From: Bacteroidales bacterium
GTDB lineage: Bacteria; Bacteroidota; Bacteroidia; Bacteroidales; P3
NCBI GenBank assembly: GCA_017561155.1
Contig: JAFZDP010000004.1
Location: forward strand, 1-36,616
Direction of reading: 5' to 3'
Length of the DNA: 36,616 nt
Positions within the stretch are counted from its first letter, which is position 1. Each line of letters opens with the position of its first letter. The position numbers were made by a program, and so were the translations under genes. Below are positions 1 to 9,300 of this stretch, piece after piece. Under the pieces are notes generated by a model, which had not been told where the DNA came from, made no database searches, and saw only the letters and a list, made by a program, of their open reading frames with translations.

Positions 1-132
1 ATAGACGTACTGCCGTCGACGGGAAAAACACCGGACGATGACGACGAACAACAACCCGAAGGCGGCGACGACAACAACGACCAAGGCAACCAAGGCGGTG
101 GAAACTCCGGCGGCGGTGGCTTTGAAGGATAA
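1..132 (+). CDS. C-terminal tail of a truncated protein, Gly/Asp/Asn-rich
   Basis: An open frame enters from the left edge and stops with TAA at 130-132, giving 43 residues. It begins IDVLPSTGKTPDDDDEQQPE and continues as a low-complexity stretch of Gly, Asp, Asn and Gln ending GGGGFEG. Such acidic, glycine-rich tails are found on several Bacteroidales proteins, including histone-like HU-related DNA-binding proteins, but too little is present to name the family. The stretch is visibly richer in G and C than the AT-rich island that follows, so the island probably starts after this gene. Confidence 0.5.
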   Translation: MDVLPSTGKTPDDDDEQQPEGGDDNNDQGNQGGGNSGGGGFEG

Positions 133-149
133 CGAAACAACTCAGAAAT

Positions 150-179
150 GGAAGGCAAACCTTACGGGGTTTGCTTTCC
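150..179 (+). terminator. Hairpin after the left-edge gene, likely terminator
   Basis: GGAAGGCAAACC at 150-161 pairs with GGTTTGCTTTCC at 168-179 across a 6-nt loop, with one G-T wobble. It lies 17 bases after the stop of the left-edge gene. The T-rich stretch begins a few bases later (gatgttttt), so it is not a textbook terminator, but its position fits transcription ending before the signalling island. Confidence 0.5.
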
Positions 180-222
180 ACTTCGATGTTTTTGATAAGG
201 ACTAGATAAAATTGATTAAGAA

Positions 223-1737
223 ATGAAGATAATAAAAATAGGACGTTCTAATACAAATAATTGTGTATTTTCTAATTCTACAGTATCTAGTATTCATGCT
301 GAATTGATTTTAGATGATACAGGTGAAAAATGGATATTGAAAGATTTGAATTCTACGAATGGTACGTTTGTAAATGGGAAAAAAATTATGGGAAATGTAC
401 CTGTAACTGCTAATGATGTAATTAGATTTGGTTCTGAAACAACTTCGTTAACAGAAATAGTAAGCAAAGGTAATAAGACAAAAATTAAAACGGTATTACC
501 TGGTATTAACAGAAAGACTATTGGTAAAAATATTTCTTGTGATATCAAATTTACACAGGATGATGTTTCTCGAGAACATGCTGTTATTTATAAAACAGAA
601 ACAGGAGCAATTGTTATTGAAGATAGAGGGTCAACAAATGGAACTTATGTAAATGGGATAAAGATAACCAGTAAAGAATTACTACCGGGAGACAAGGTAA
701 CTATAACCCGTAATTATTCTCTCGATTGGGAAAGTATATATAGAGTAAATGAAATAAAACCTCAACCAAAAATTAGATGGGATAAAGTGGCAGCAGTTTT
801 TGTAATATGCATTTTTCTTATAGGAGGCGGAATATTTGGATACAATATAATAAAAGAAGCTAAGGAACTTCCACCGGAAGAAATTTACGCAATGTATAAG
901 AAAAGTGTCGTTTTTATATATAACCAATATACATTTAAAGTAACAGTGGGAAACTATGATTTAAATGATATAGTGAGTAGTTTTCCGAATAATTATTATA
1001 TTGATGGAAAAGGGGAATTGCAAGCCGGAGTTGCCGGTTCAAGTGGAACAGGTTTTTTTGTTTCTTCTGATGGAAGAATTGCAACAAACAAACATGTTGT
1101 CTCTCTTATGGGATATGAAAATGCAATTGCTAACTATATAAAATCAACATTGTCGAATTTATTAGTAGATAAATATGGAAGTCAAGCATTCCCGGTTGTC
1201 AATGCTATGGATGTTCAATATGTACAATCTATTTCTATTGCTATGAATGATGCACATCTTGGTAGTGAAAAGGATTTACTTCCATGTACTATTCTGAAAG
1301 TTAGCGATAATAATAATTTGGACGTGGCAGTAATTCAATTAAATACAAAAGAAACACCGACATCGGTTACACAATTGATAGATTTAAACAATTTAACTGA
1401 TGATAAACATTTATCAATGGGGAAAAAATTATATACTATTGGGTTCCCAAAAGGATTGGAGTGGGCTTTGACACAACAAGGAATTCAAGCTACCAACGAG
1501 AGCGGTACTGTTAATCAAACAGTGAATGAATTCTTGTATGGACATAACATCAATGTAACACATGGAGCGAGTGGTTCTCCCGTATTTGACACTAAAGGAA
1601 GATTCGCAGGAATTATTGTTTCAGGCCAAGAATTTCAAACAGTTAGTCCTTCCGGAAAAATTCAGTCAATTCCGGCTCAGCATAATCAAGCAATTAAACC
1701 ATATCCAGCAGCAAATTTTATTAAAAACGTATATTAG
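223..1737 (+). CDS. Tandem-FHA transmembrane protein with exported trypsin-like protease domain
   Basis: A 504-residue protein with four parts. Residues 1-80 are a canonical FHA phosphothreonine-binding domain (GRS, SSIHA, STNGTFVNG). Residues 90-165 are a second FHA (GKN, SREHA, STNGTYVNG). One membrane helix spans about 189-210, preceded by a positive segment (KIRWDK), so the FHA domains should be cytoplasmic and the rest exported. Residues 265-490 resemble an S1/HtrA-type serine protease: GTGFFV, then H291 in ATNKHVV, D367 in NNNLDVAVIQL and S450 in GASGSPVF form a plausible catalytic triad. No PDZ domain is seen. It is the first gene of the phospho-signalling cluster. Inference: phosphorylated partners bind the FHA pair and influence protease action outside. 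A weak promoter-like TAAAATTG lies just upstream of the ATG. Domain calls are firm; activity and role are not known. Confidence 0.9.
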   Translation: MKIIKIGRSNTNNCVFSNSTVSSIHAELILDDTGEKWILKDLNSTNGTFVNGKKIMGNVPVTANDVIRFGSETTSLTEIVSKGNKTKIKTVLPGINRKTIGKNISCDIKFTQDDVSREHAVIYKTETGAIVIEDRGSTNGTYVNGIKITSKELLPGDKVTITRNYSLDWESIYRVNEIKPQPKIRWDKVAAVFVICIFLIGGGIFGYNIIKEAKELPPEEIYAMYKKSVVFIYNQYTFKVTVGNYDLNDIVSSFPNNYYIDGKGELQAGVAGSSGTGFFVSSDGRIATNKHVVSLMGYENAIANYIKSTLSNLLVDKYGSQAFPVVNAMDVQYVQSISIAMNDAHLGSEKDLLPCTILKVSDNNNLDVAVIQLNTKETPTSVTQLIDLNNLTDDKHLSMGKKLYTIGFPKGLEWALTQQGIQATNESGTVNQTVNEFLYGHNINVTHGASGSPVFDTKGRFAGIIVSGQEFQTVSPSGKIQSIPAQHNQAIKPYPAANFIKNVY

Positions 1738-1778
1738 TAATTAAATAAAGATATTAACAAATAAAAAATAAATAAATT

Positions 1779-2366
1779 ATGGCACTAAAACCAAAAAAAT
1801 GTCCAAACGGTCATCAATATGATCATAGTATTTATGGAGACAATTGTCCATTTTGTCCGGAAAGTAATCACACAAGAGCAACAAGTGTAAATGAAAATGA
1901 CAATTTTGAATATCCGACACGTCCTATTGGAGGAGGAGATTTATATCAAGATCCAACCATTCCTTATTCGGATGATATTGGAGGAGGAAGAACTATTATT
2001 CGTGGACTTAATAATTCCGAAACTTCTAATCCGGATGGAGGTCGTAAAGTTGTTGGACTTTTAATTTCGTATGATACAAATCCTGCCGGTGAAATTTATA
2101 AAATTTACGAGGGAACGACAACGATAGGTCGTAATGTTACTTGCGATATTGCTATTACTAATGATATGAATATCTCTTCGAAACATCTGCTTATTCAGTA
2201 TGTTCCATTGAAAGGTGTATTTAAGGCAAAAGATCAAGGTTCGTCTAATGGAACTTTTGTAAATGGTCAAGTTTATGCAATGGACGAATCTATTGAATTA
2301 AAAACCAATGATGTTCTAATACTTGGTAAAACGAAATTTGTATTTCTTGCAATTCCTGAATTTTAA
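1779..2366 (+). CDS. Zinc-ribbon-like FHA protein
   Basis: A 195-residue soluble protein. The N terminus has C8, H12, C23 and C26 in CPNGHQYD...GDNCPFC, a pattern that fits a small zinc-binding ribbon. Residues 30-100 are polar, rich in Gly and Thr, and probably disordered; repeated Thr-Arg-Pro and Pro-Thr-Ile-Pro stretches could be kinase targets. Residues 112-192 form an FHA domain (TIGRNVTCDI, SSKHLLI, GSSNGTFVNG). There is no signal peptide or membrane helix, so it should be cytoplasmic. It follows the FHA-protease gene by 41 bases and precedes the PP2C gene by 12, so it is almost certainly in the same operon. A role as a phosphorylated adaptor that passes the signal between kinase and FHA readers is inference. 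Confidence 0.85.
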   Translation: MALKPKKCPNGHQYDHSIYGDNCPFCPESNHTRATSVNENDNFEYPTRPIGGGDLYQDPTIPYSDDIGGGRTIIRGLNNSETSNPDGGRKVVGLLISYDTNPAGEIYKIYEGTTTIGRNVTCDIAITNDMNISSKHLLIQYVPLKGVFKAKDQGSSNGTFVNGQVYAMDESIELKTNDVLILGKTKFVFLAIPEF

Positions 2367-2378
2367 TATGTTTAGAAT

Positions 2379-4007
2379 ATGAAAAAAAATAATCTATACG
2401 ACTATTGTAATGTAGTTGGTGGTACAGATGTTGGATGTAAGCGTAAGGCAAATGAAGATTGGTATGACCAATTTCAATGCGATAATGGATGGGTTTCTGT
2501 TGTTTGTGATGGGATGGGAGGTCATGTAGGAGGAGCTGTAGCATCACATCTTGCTGTAGATACGATTAGACAGTTTCTAAAAGATAAATATTTCGAAGAT
2601 CCTCGCAGGGCAATTATCGAAGCTTGTGATGCTGCAAATGCGGCGATATTGAATCGCACATTACAACAACCCGAACTTACAGGTATGGGGTCGACTTGTG
2701 TTATGTTGATTGTCCGCAACGGTAAAGTTTATATGGGTTCTGTCGGCGATAGTAGGATATACCTTATTAGAAGCAAGAGAATCACTCAATTAACTAAAGA
2801 TCAAAGTTATGTTCAAATTCTTATAGATGAAGGTTTAATCACCAAAGAACAAGCAGAACATCATCCACGTAAAAATGAAATCACAAATGCTTTGGGAATA
2901 CCTTCAATGAAACCGGCCACAGTTCTTGAAAAACCGATAGAACCTGAAGCCGGTGATAGCTTTTTATTGTGTTCTGATGGATTGAGCGGTATGCTTTCAG
3001 ATTCCGAAATAATGAAAGTGGTCAGCAATCAGTCTAGTATGACACAAGAAAAACGTGTTAATGAATTGATTCAAAGGGCACGTAATAACGGAGGTCTTGA
3101 TAATATAACATGTCTTATTGTTGAGTTTGGTATTACTCCTACTTCAGTAATTGGTGAAAATAATAGAACGAAACGAATTCTTGTACATTATATTTTGCCA
3201 TGTTTAGCAATAGTATTATTGTTAGGAGTTGGAGGATATGCTTTATGGAAATATTTTAAAGGAAATAATGGGCCTATAGAAAATATTGAGGTTGTTAAAT
3301 CTGACAGTAAAAAAACTATTAGAAACATTGGCACAATTGATCCCAATAAAACAAAGATAATAATTGATAGACACAAAGATTTAGGTGGAGCATATGATGG
3401 AGCATATATAAAATTTACAGATAAAGATAATAATTCTATATCAATTACACTAAAATGTAAAAATATAGAAAAGGATAGTATTTTTATAACACCATTTAAT
3501 TATTTTAGTTTGAATGAAAAAGACAATCAATTACATATTATTATCAGTTCTGATAAGAAACCAATTGATGTTGGCTATATCCAAATTCATTTTGCTAATT
3601 GGGATACAATCTATCGTATACAATTAAAATACGATGAATATTCTGACGAAGAGATGGAAAATATCCCTGACAGTAACAAAATCCAGGGAATAGCTAAGAA
3701 GGTAATGCCAAAAATAGATTCCTCTGAATCTGTAATACCTGTTGTTCGCGTAAAAGGAAATGGGGAAAAACATATATTACTGAAAATGGGAACAGGTAAA
3801 TCAAACAAGGATACGATTTATTCTGGACGAACATATGCTTTTAAGTCTTGTAAAGATTCTACTAGTTGGTACTCCTACGAATGTAATGATGGAATAGTGT
3901 GTAAGATTGTTGTGCAAAATGATAGAGTACCAAAAAAAGAAGCTGAAATAAAAATACCTCTGAATAACGGCATCGGAGAATTTATAATAAGTGTAAGAAA
4001 ACCTTAG
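2379..4007 (+). CDS. Membrane-anchored PP2C Ser/Thr phosphatase with exported C-terminal region
   Basis: A 542-residue protein. Residues 10-250 are a complete PP2C/PPM phosphatase domain: KANEDW (25-27 NED), CDGMGGHVGG (metal ligand D44), GMGSTCV, GSVGDSRIY, LTKDQSYV, LLCSDGLSGML (D200) and GGLDNIT (D241). The metal-binding aspartates are all present, so it should be an active Mn/Mg-dependent phosphatase. One membrane helix at about 268-290 follows, then some 250 exported residues of beta-rich, Lys/Asp-rich sequence that I do not recognise; it may hold Ig-like beta sandwiches. The phosphatase half should face the cytoplasm, where it can reverse the action of the two kinases encoded downstream. 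The gene starts 12 bases after the FHA gene and ends 6 bases before the kinase gene. Confidence 0.9.
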   Translation: MKKNNLYDYCNVVGGTDVGCKRKANEDWYDQFQCDNGWVSVVCDGMGGHVGGAVASHLAVDTIRQFLKDKYFEDPRRAIIEACDAANAAILNRTLQQPELTGMGSTCVMLIVRNGKVYMGSVGDSRIYLIRSKRITQLTKDQSYVQILIDEGLITKEQAEHHPRKNEITNALGIPSMKPATVLEKPIEPEAGDSFLLCSDGLSGMLSDSEIMKVVSNQSSMTQEKRVNELIQRARNNGGLDNITCLIVEFGITPTSVIGENNRTKRILVHYILPCLAIVLLLGVGGYALWKYFKGNNGPIENIEVVKSDSKKTIRNIGTIDPNKTKIIIDRHKDLGGAYDGAYIKFTDKDNNSISITLKCKNIEKDSIFITPFNYFSLNEKDNQLHIIISSDKKPIDVGYIQIHFANWDTIYRIQLKYDEYSDEEMENIPDSNKIQGIAKKVMPKIDSSESVIPVVRVKGNGEKHILLKMGTGKSNKDTIYSGRTYAFKSCKDSTSWYSYECNDGIVCKIVVQNDRVPKKEAEIKIPLNNGIGEFIISVRKP

Positions 4008-4013
4008 TTTGTT

Positions 4014-5351
4014 ATGTCATATACTATTATTGAAGAATTAGGACGTGGAGGTATGGGATGCGTCTATAAGGCTAAAGGGTACGATGGTACAATTATTGCT
4101 CTCAAAATGATGAGTAATAGAGTAACTTGTTATCCTGAATATCGAGAACTATTTAAATCGGAGGTAGATACTCTACGACGGATGAAACATCCTTCAATTG
4201 TTCGTATTGTAGGAGAGCCATACAATGACACAGCAGGTAATTATTATTTACCAATGGAGTTTATTGAAGGAATGACTATCGAACAATATGTAGGCTTAAA
4301 TGGAGCATTTTCTATTGATAAAGCTGTAAATCTGATGTTGAATATACTGGAAGCTATTCAGTATATTCATGATCAAAAAAGAATACATAGAGACCTCAAA
4401 CCTTCCAATATTATGATTCGCCCCGATGGAAGAATATGCATAATAGATTTTGGAATTGCCAAAGATGCACGTATTGGAGGAACGGGAAAGACTGTTGGTA
4501 GAATAATTGGAACTGATGGTTATATGAGTCCGGAACAAGCTAATGGGATGAATATAGATCATCGTACTGATATTTATTCCATAGGTTGTGTTTTTTATTA
4601 TATTCTTACCGGACGACATGCTATACCAAAAGCTAATAGTGATCATGATACAATTGCAAATATTCTTCACGGTAATATGCCTTTACCATCTCATACAATA
4701 TCAGCACTGCCTTTGGGAATAGATAAAGTTTTTCTGAAGTCGGTTGATAAAAATATGAAGAATCGTTATCAGACAGCATCCGATTTTAAAGATGCCTTGA
4801 GTGATATATGTGGGCGATCTGTTCCACGCATTACAGTTGGCAGTAATAATGATAATGATATTCAAATTAGCAATATGTATGTCAGCAGACACCATCTTAC
4901 TATTAAGGGTATTGAACAGCCAACAACTGGAGGTAAATCAAAATATTCCATTGAAATAATAGATAAAAGTACAAATGGTACCGGTGTTGATGGTCGTCCA
5001 TTAAAGAATGCTTCAATTATTATAGATTATAATGACACTGTAAACTTACCCAATATTCTTTTGGCTGCGAGAGAAGAATGTCAGTTAAATTGGAATGAAG
5101 TTATCTCCAAATTAAAAAATAAGGGGTGGAATCCGGAAAGAGAAATTTTTCTGTCTCCACCATCTCCTGATCCAAAAGAAAATCTTGGATTATTAATTGG
5201 CATAGCATGTTTTTTAGTACCATTAGTTGGGTTAGTACTTTGGGGTGTGTGGAAATCAGAACATCCCTCAAAAGCAGCTAAAGCTTTAAAAGTAGCTATT
5301 ATCGGATTTGTAGTTAATTCTATTATTAATATTATAATTCAAAATCTATGA
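4014..5351 (+). CDS. Ser/Thr protein kinase with C-terminal FHA domain and two-helix membrane tail
   Basis: A 445-residue protein. Residues 4-262 are a Hanks-type kinase: glycine loop LGRGGMGCVY, K31 in ALKM, HRDLKPSN (D127, K129, N132), DFG (D145) and GTDGYMSPEQ. All key residues are present, so it should be active. Residues 270-345 are a C-terminal FHA domain (ITVGSNND, VSRHH, STNGTGVDG) in which the usual GR is VGS. Residues 390-445 contain two hydrophobic helices joined by a short charged turn (VWKSEHPSKAAKA). The same tail occurs in the next gene. Kinase plus FHA in one chain suggests binding to its own or a partner's phosphothreonine. Its stop overlaps the next start (ATGA), so the two are translationally coupled. 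Confidence 0.92.
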   Translation: MSYTIIEELGRGGMGCVYKAKGYDGTIIALKMMSNRVTCYPEYRELFKSEVDTLRRMKHPSIVRIVGEPYNDTAGNYYLPMEFIEGMTIEQYVGLNGAFSIDKAVNLMLNILEAIQYIHDQKRIHRDLKPSNIMIRPDGRICIIDFGIAKDARIGGTGKTVGRIIGTDGYMSPEQANGMNIDHRTDIYSIGCVFYYILTGRHAIPKANSDHDTIANILHGNMPLPSHTISALPLGIDKVFLKSVDKNMKNRYQTASDFKDALSDICGRSVPRITVGSNNDNDIQISNMYVSRHHLTIKGIEQPTTGGKSKYSIEIIDKSTNGTGVDGRPLKNASIIIDYNDTVNLPNILLAAREECQLNWNEVISKLKNKGWNPEREIFLSPPSPDPKENLGLLIGIACFLVPLVGLVLWGVWKSEHPSKAAKALKVAIIGFVVNSIINIIIQNL

Positions 5352-5851
5352 AATCAGTTGTAACAATAGGTCGTAGCAGTAGCTGCGATATAATAATTCC
5401 AAATGATAAAGTTAGTCGAGAACATGCACGTATCTCTATTGTGGGTGGGCAATATGTTTACGAGGATGTAGGTAAAAATGGCTCGGTGATAGGAGGTCGG
5501 GTTATTCATGGGGATAGAGTATCTATTGCTGCAGGAACAGAAATTTTACTTGCAGGCAAAGTGCCACTACCATGGAGTCAAGTTTATTCAATGCTACCAC
5601 TGAAAGGTGTTAATCCATATGAAGGTGAAACCATAAACTATAATATGAATTCGAATAGACAAGAAATTTCCTATATAAAAGAAGATAGTATTGCTATTGG
5701 ATGGGGAATATTGGCTTTCCTTATACCAATTGCAGGATGGATAATGTATTTTGTGTGGAAAGACGATTATCCTCGTAAGGCTTCTCAAGCTAATACAATA
5801 GCTTGGGTAGGTTTTGTAGTAAATATAATTACAACAATTGTATCAATATAA
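5348..5851 (+). CDS. Small FHA protein with two-helix membrane tail
   Basis: A 167-residue protein. Residues 3-80 are an FHA domain: GRSSSCDI, VSREHA, and a variant of the last motif (GKNGSVIGG in place of STNGTFVNG), which may weaken phosphothreonine binding. Residues 113-167 contain two hydrophobic segments around VWKDDYPRKASQA and end with GFVVNIITTIV. This tail closely resembles that of the preceding kinase, where VWKSEHPSKAAKA and GFVVNSIINII occupy the same places. The start overlaps the kinase stop by four bases. It looks like a kinase-less partial paralogue of its neighbour, perhaps forming a membrane-bound pair with it; pairing is inference. Confidence 0.87.
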   Translation: MKSVVTIGRSSSCDIIIPNDKVSREHARISIVGGQYVYEDVGKNGSVIGGRVIHGDRVSIAAGTEILLAGKVPLPWSQVYSMLPLKGVNPYEGETINYNMNSNRQEISYIKEDSIAIGWGILAFLIPIAGWIMYFVWKDDYPRKASQANTIAWVGFVVNIITTIVSI

Positions 5852-5862
5852 AATTAGTAAAA

Positions 5863-6318
5863 ATGAAAAAAATAGTATTATACATTACAATTATGTTTTG
5901 CTTTGGTTGTTCTGTTTTTGCACAAAGCAACGATCTTACTAGATCTCAAATTTCTCTTAGAGACAATATTAAATCGTATTTAAGAACCGAGGGCTTTCAG
6001 CCTGAAATAGATAGTGATGGAGATATAAAATTTAAACGACAAGGAAAAACTTATTTTATCAGAATATCAGCAACAGATGAAAACCCAATGTATGTATCTT
6101 TGTCAAGATACTATGAATATAGTGACAATATATCACGAAGTAAACTAATATTTTTTAATGCAAACAATAGTTACAAGAGTTGTAAAGTGACTCCACACAA
6201 AGAATTATTTAGTATTGGAGTTGAAATGTTTGTCAATTCATCAACTGCCTTTACTTCAGTATTCTATAAATTGGTAGAAGTAATTGAAGGTGTAGAAGAT
6301 GAAGTATCTAAATTATAA
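5863..6318 (+). CDS. Secreted YbjN-like small protein
   Basis: I take the ATG at 5863, which gives 151 residues, over an in-frame ATG at 5803, because the later start places a clear signal peptide (MKKIVLYITIMFCFGCSVFA|QSND) at the N terminus and avoids overlap with the FHA gene. The mature part (LRTEGFQPEIDSDGDIKFK, then an aromatic-rich strand region) resembles the YbjN/type III chaperone-like alpha-beta fold: a helix, a strand hairpin with a conserved Asp-Gly turn, and a long C-terminal helix. Lying between an FHA gene and the large kinase gene, and 24 bases from the latter, it is probably exported and works with the outer parts of the cluster. Function unknown. Confidence 0.75.
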   Translation: MKKIVLYITIMFCFGCSVFAQSNDLTRSQISLRDNIKSYLRTEGFQPEIDSDGDIKFKRQGKTYFIRISATDENPMYVSLSRYYEYSDNISRSKLIFFNANNSYKSCKVTPHKELFSIGVEMFVNSSTAFTSVFYKLVEVIEGVEDEVSKL

Positions 6319-6342
6319 AAACGAATATTAAATATCACAATT

Positions 6343-9300
6343 ATGAACATAATAGGAAAAGAAATATTGAATTATCGTATTGTATCGTTGATTGGAAAAG
6401 GTGGCATGGGAGCTGTCTACTTGGCTGAACATAAAAATATTGGAACGCAGAAAGCCGCTATTAAAGTAATTAACGCCAATATGGTTAACGACTTTACCCG
6501 CAAAATGCTCAAAGATGAGGCTCAACACCTTGCCGGTTTACATCACCATAATATTGTTTCATTCTTAGATTTTCACATCGACAAGGAAGGAAATATCTAT
6601 CTCATTATGGAGTATGCCGAAGGAGAAAGTCTAGAATCGTATATCAAAAATATCAATGGACTGATTGTTGAAGATAGAATTTGTCCGATGTTTGAGCCAA
6701 TTCTTGATGCTGTGGGATATGCTCACAAAAAAGGTATTTTGCACCGTGATATCAAACCGGCAAACATCGTAATTTCAACAGACGGTGTTCCAAAGATTCT
6801 TGACTTCGGTATCGCAAAAATTATCAATAAGAGTGACGATGACGAGTCAGATAATCTTGTTATGGGAACTCCCTCATACATGAGTCCAGAACAAGTAAAA
6901 GGGGAACATCTTGACGAACGTTCAGATATTTATTCATTGGGGGTATTACTGCATCAAATGCTTACAGGTAATGCTCCATACGATACAACTACTCTTACAG
7001 AATATGAAATAAACAAAAAAGTTGTGGATGAACCATTACCTAGGATGCGTACTTATTACAAGTATGTTTCTGACAAGGTGCAAGCAGTAGTGGATAAAGC
7101 AACAGCAAAAAATCCGGAAGATCGTTACCAAAGTTGTGAAGAGTTCAAAAAGGCTCTTCATAATGCCATCTATCCATGGAAGCCAAAGACTTGGATGAAG
7201 TTTGTGGCGGCAGCTATCATTGCTTTGATTATAGGTTCTGGATTTTATGTATGGGACTATAACCGTACAAAGGTGAGGTATTTCAAGGATTATGTAGAGG
7301 TGTGGGGCATTCCGCAAGGTGTGGGAAAACTTAGTTCGAGAGAACACAGTCATTCTCACCGTTCATACAAATTCGTGTACAAGAAGAGGAAACTTCTTCG
7401 TGTTTCTCATGTCAATAGTTTAGACAAACTAATTGATGATGGAGAAAGCGAACGCAATGAACGGCCAATTGATCAAGAATTCTTCTATACTGACAATGGT
7501 AAGGTAAGTCGTGTTGTTGTGAAAGACCGTAGTGGCAAGATTCTGTATGTGAAGAGCTACAACGACAAGTTGAACACGATGGCCTTTCAGTATAATGATG
7601 AACATGGAACGGAACGTACTATATCCAATAAAACTGTCGGATACGGACGTTTGTTAGAACAGAATGCTGATGACCGAGGACGTATATCTCGTTGGTGGAT
7701 AGAGTATGATGAAAAGGGATATGTTACAACAATTAGGTATGCTGGTCTTGACAATTCTTCTGTATGTGATGAAAATGGTATTTATGGAAGAAAATTTGTG
7801 AGAGACAATAAAGGTAGAGCTACTGAAATACACTACATCGGACGCGATGGAGAACCTCAGCCAACAAAATGGGGTCTTGGCATTAAAAAATTCTACTATG
7901 ACGATGACGACAATTGGGTAAAAGCCGAATATTTGACTATCGACGGGCAACCTGCTTATGATGTTGATGATGGTGTTGGCGTTTATGTTATGGAATATGA
8001 CAAATACGGAAATGTTGAATATGCTCTCCATCAAGCTCCAGATGGTTCATTAATGTATCCGAAGATGAACAACATCGCTGGCTATCACTATATTTATGAT
8101 AATAAAGGTTTTGAAATACGAACAGAGTACTTGGATAGTGACAAAAAACCAATGTTTGTAAACGGGCAAGGTTTTGCCATTGTCGAAAGTGAATATGACC
8201 AAAATGGATATTTGGCGAAAACTATCTTCTTGGATCCTGATGGTAACCTCGTAGAAACTTCGGCAGGTTATGCCTCCAATACATTTGTGAATGATGAACA
8301 TGGTAATATTCTTGAGTCATGGATGTATTCGTTGGATAATGAACTTTGTTCTGGAAGTAATGGATTTGCTGGTGTTAAGTGTGAATATGATTCCATCGGC
8401 AATCAAATCAAGATTGTATATTATGGGAATGATCAAATGCCCTGTGAGACATCTAACGGCACATCAGGTGAGGCGTATGAGTTTAATAACAAAAATTTGG
8501 TAACAAGGGTGACTTATCTTAACAAAGAACTAAATCCTGTGCAAAATGTCAACAACATTGCTGTTATTGTTTTTGAATACGATCAGCGTGGAAACACAAC
8601 AAAAGTTTCTTTCTTTGATGTAGATGGGTCTTCGCCTATTTATAATAATGAGGGAACTGCGGGATGGAATGATGTCTACGATGAAATGGGCAGACATATT
8701 GAACGGAATTTCTTTGATAAAAACGGAAATTCATTTATTCCTTCTGGCATTCATTGTGCCAAGAAAATATATTCTTATGATGAAAATGGCAATCTAAAGT
8801 CATATAAGTACTATAACTTAAACGGACAATTGATTTCTATAAATGGAATTTCTGGATATGAATATGTTAGGGATATTAGTGGAAATATTCTTGAAGAAAA
8901 ACCAATCGGCACAGACGGTAATCTTGCATACGGATACCTAATTCAACGATACAAATATGACAAATATAATAATGTTATCGAATCGTCCCTATATAGTAAA
9001 ACTGGGGCTGCCAAAAATAGCCATAATATTCACAAGTATGTCTACAAGTACAATAGCAGAAATCAAGTAATCGAGAGGTATCATTATGGAACAGATGGAA
9101 GTCCTGTAATGAGTGACGAAAATTGGTCCTCTGCAATATTTGAATATGACGAGAAAGGAAATGTCGTACGTTATAGCTATTTTGGTGTTGACGGTAAACC
9201 TTGTATGACTAATTTTGATAAGGGGTGGAGCAGTGCTACAAGCGAATATGATTCTTATGGTCGTGTTGTAAAGCAATGCTATTTTGGTACAGATGGCAAT

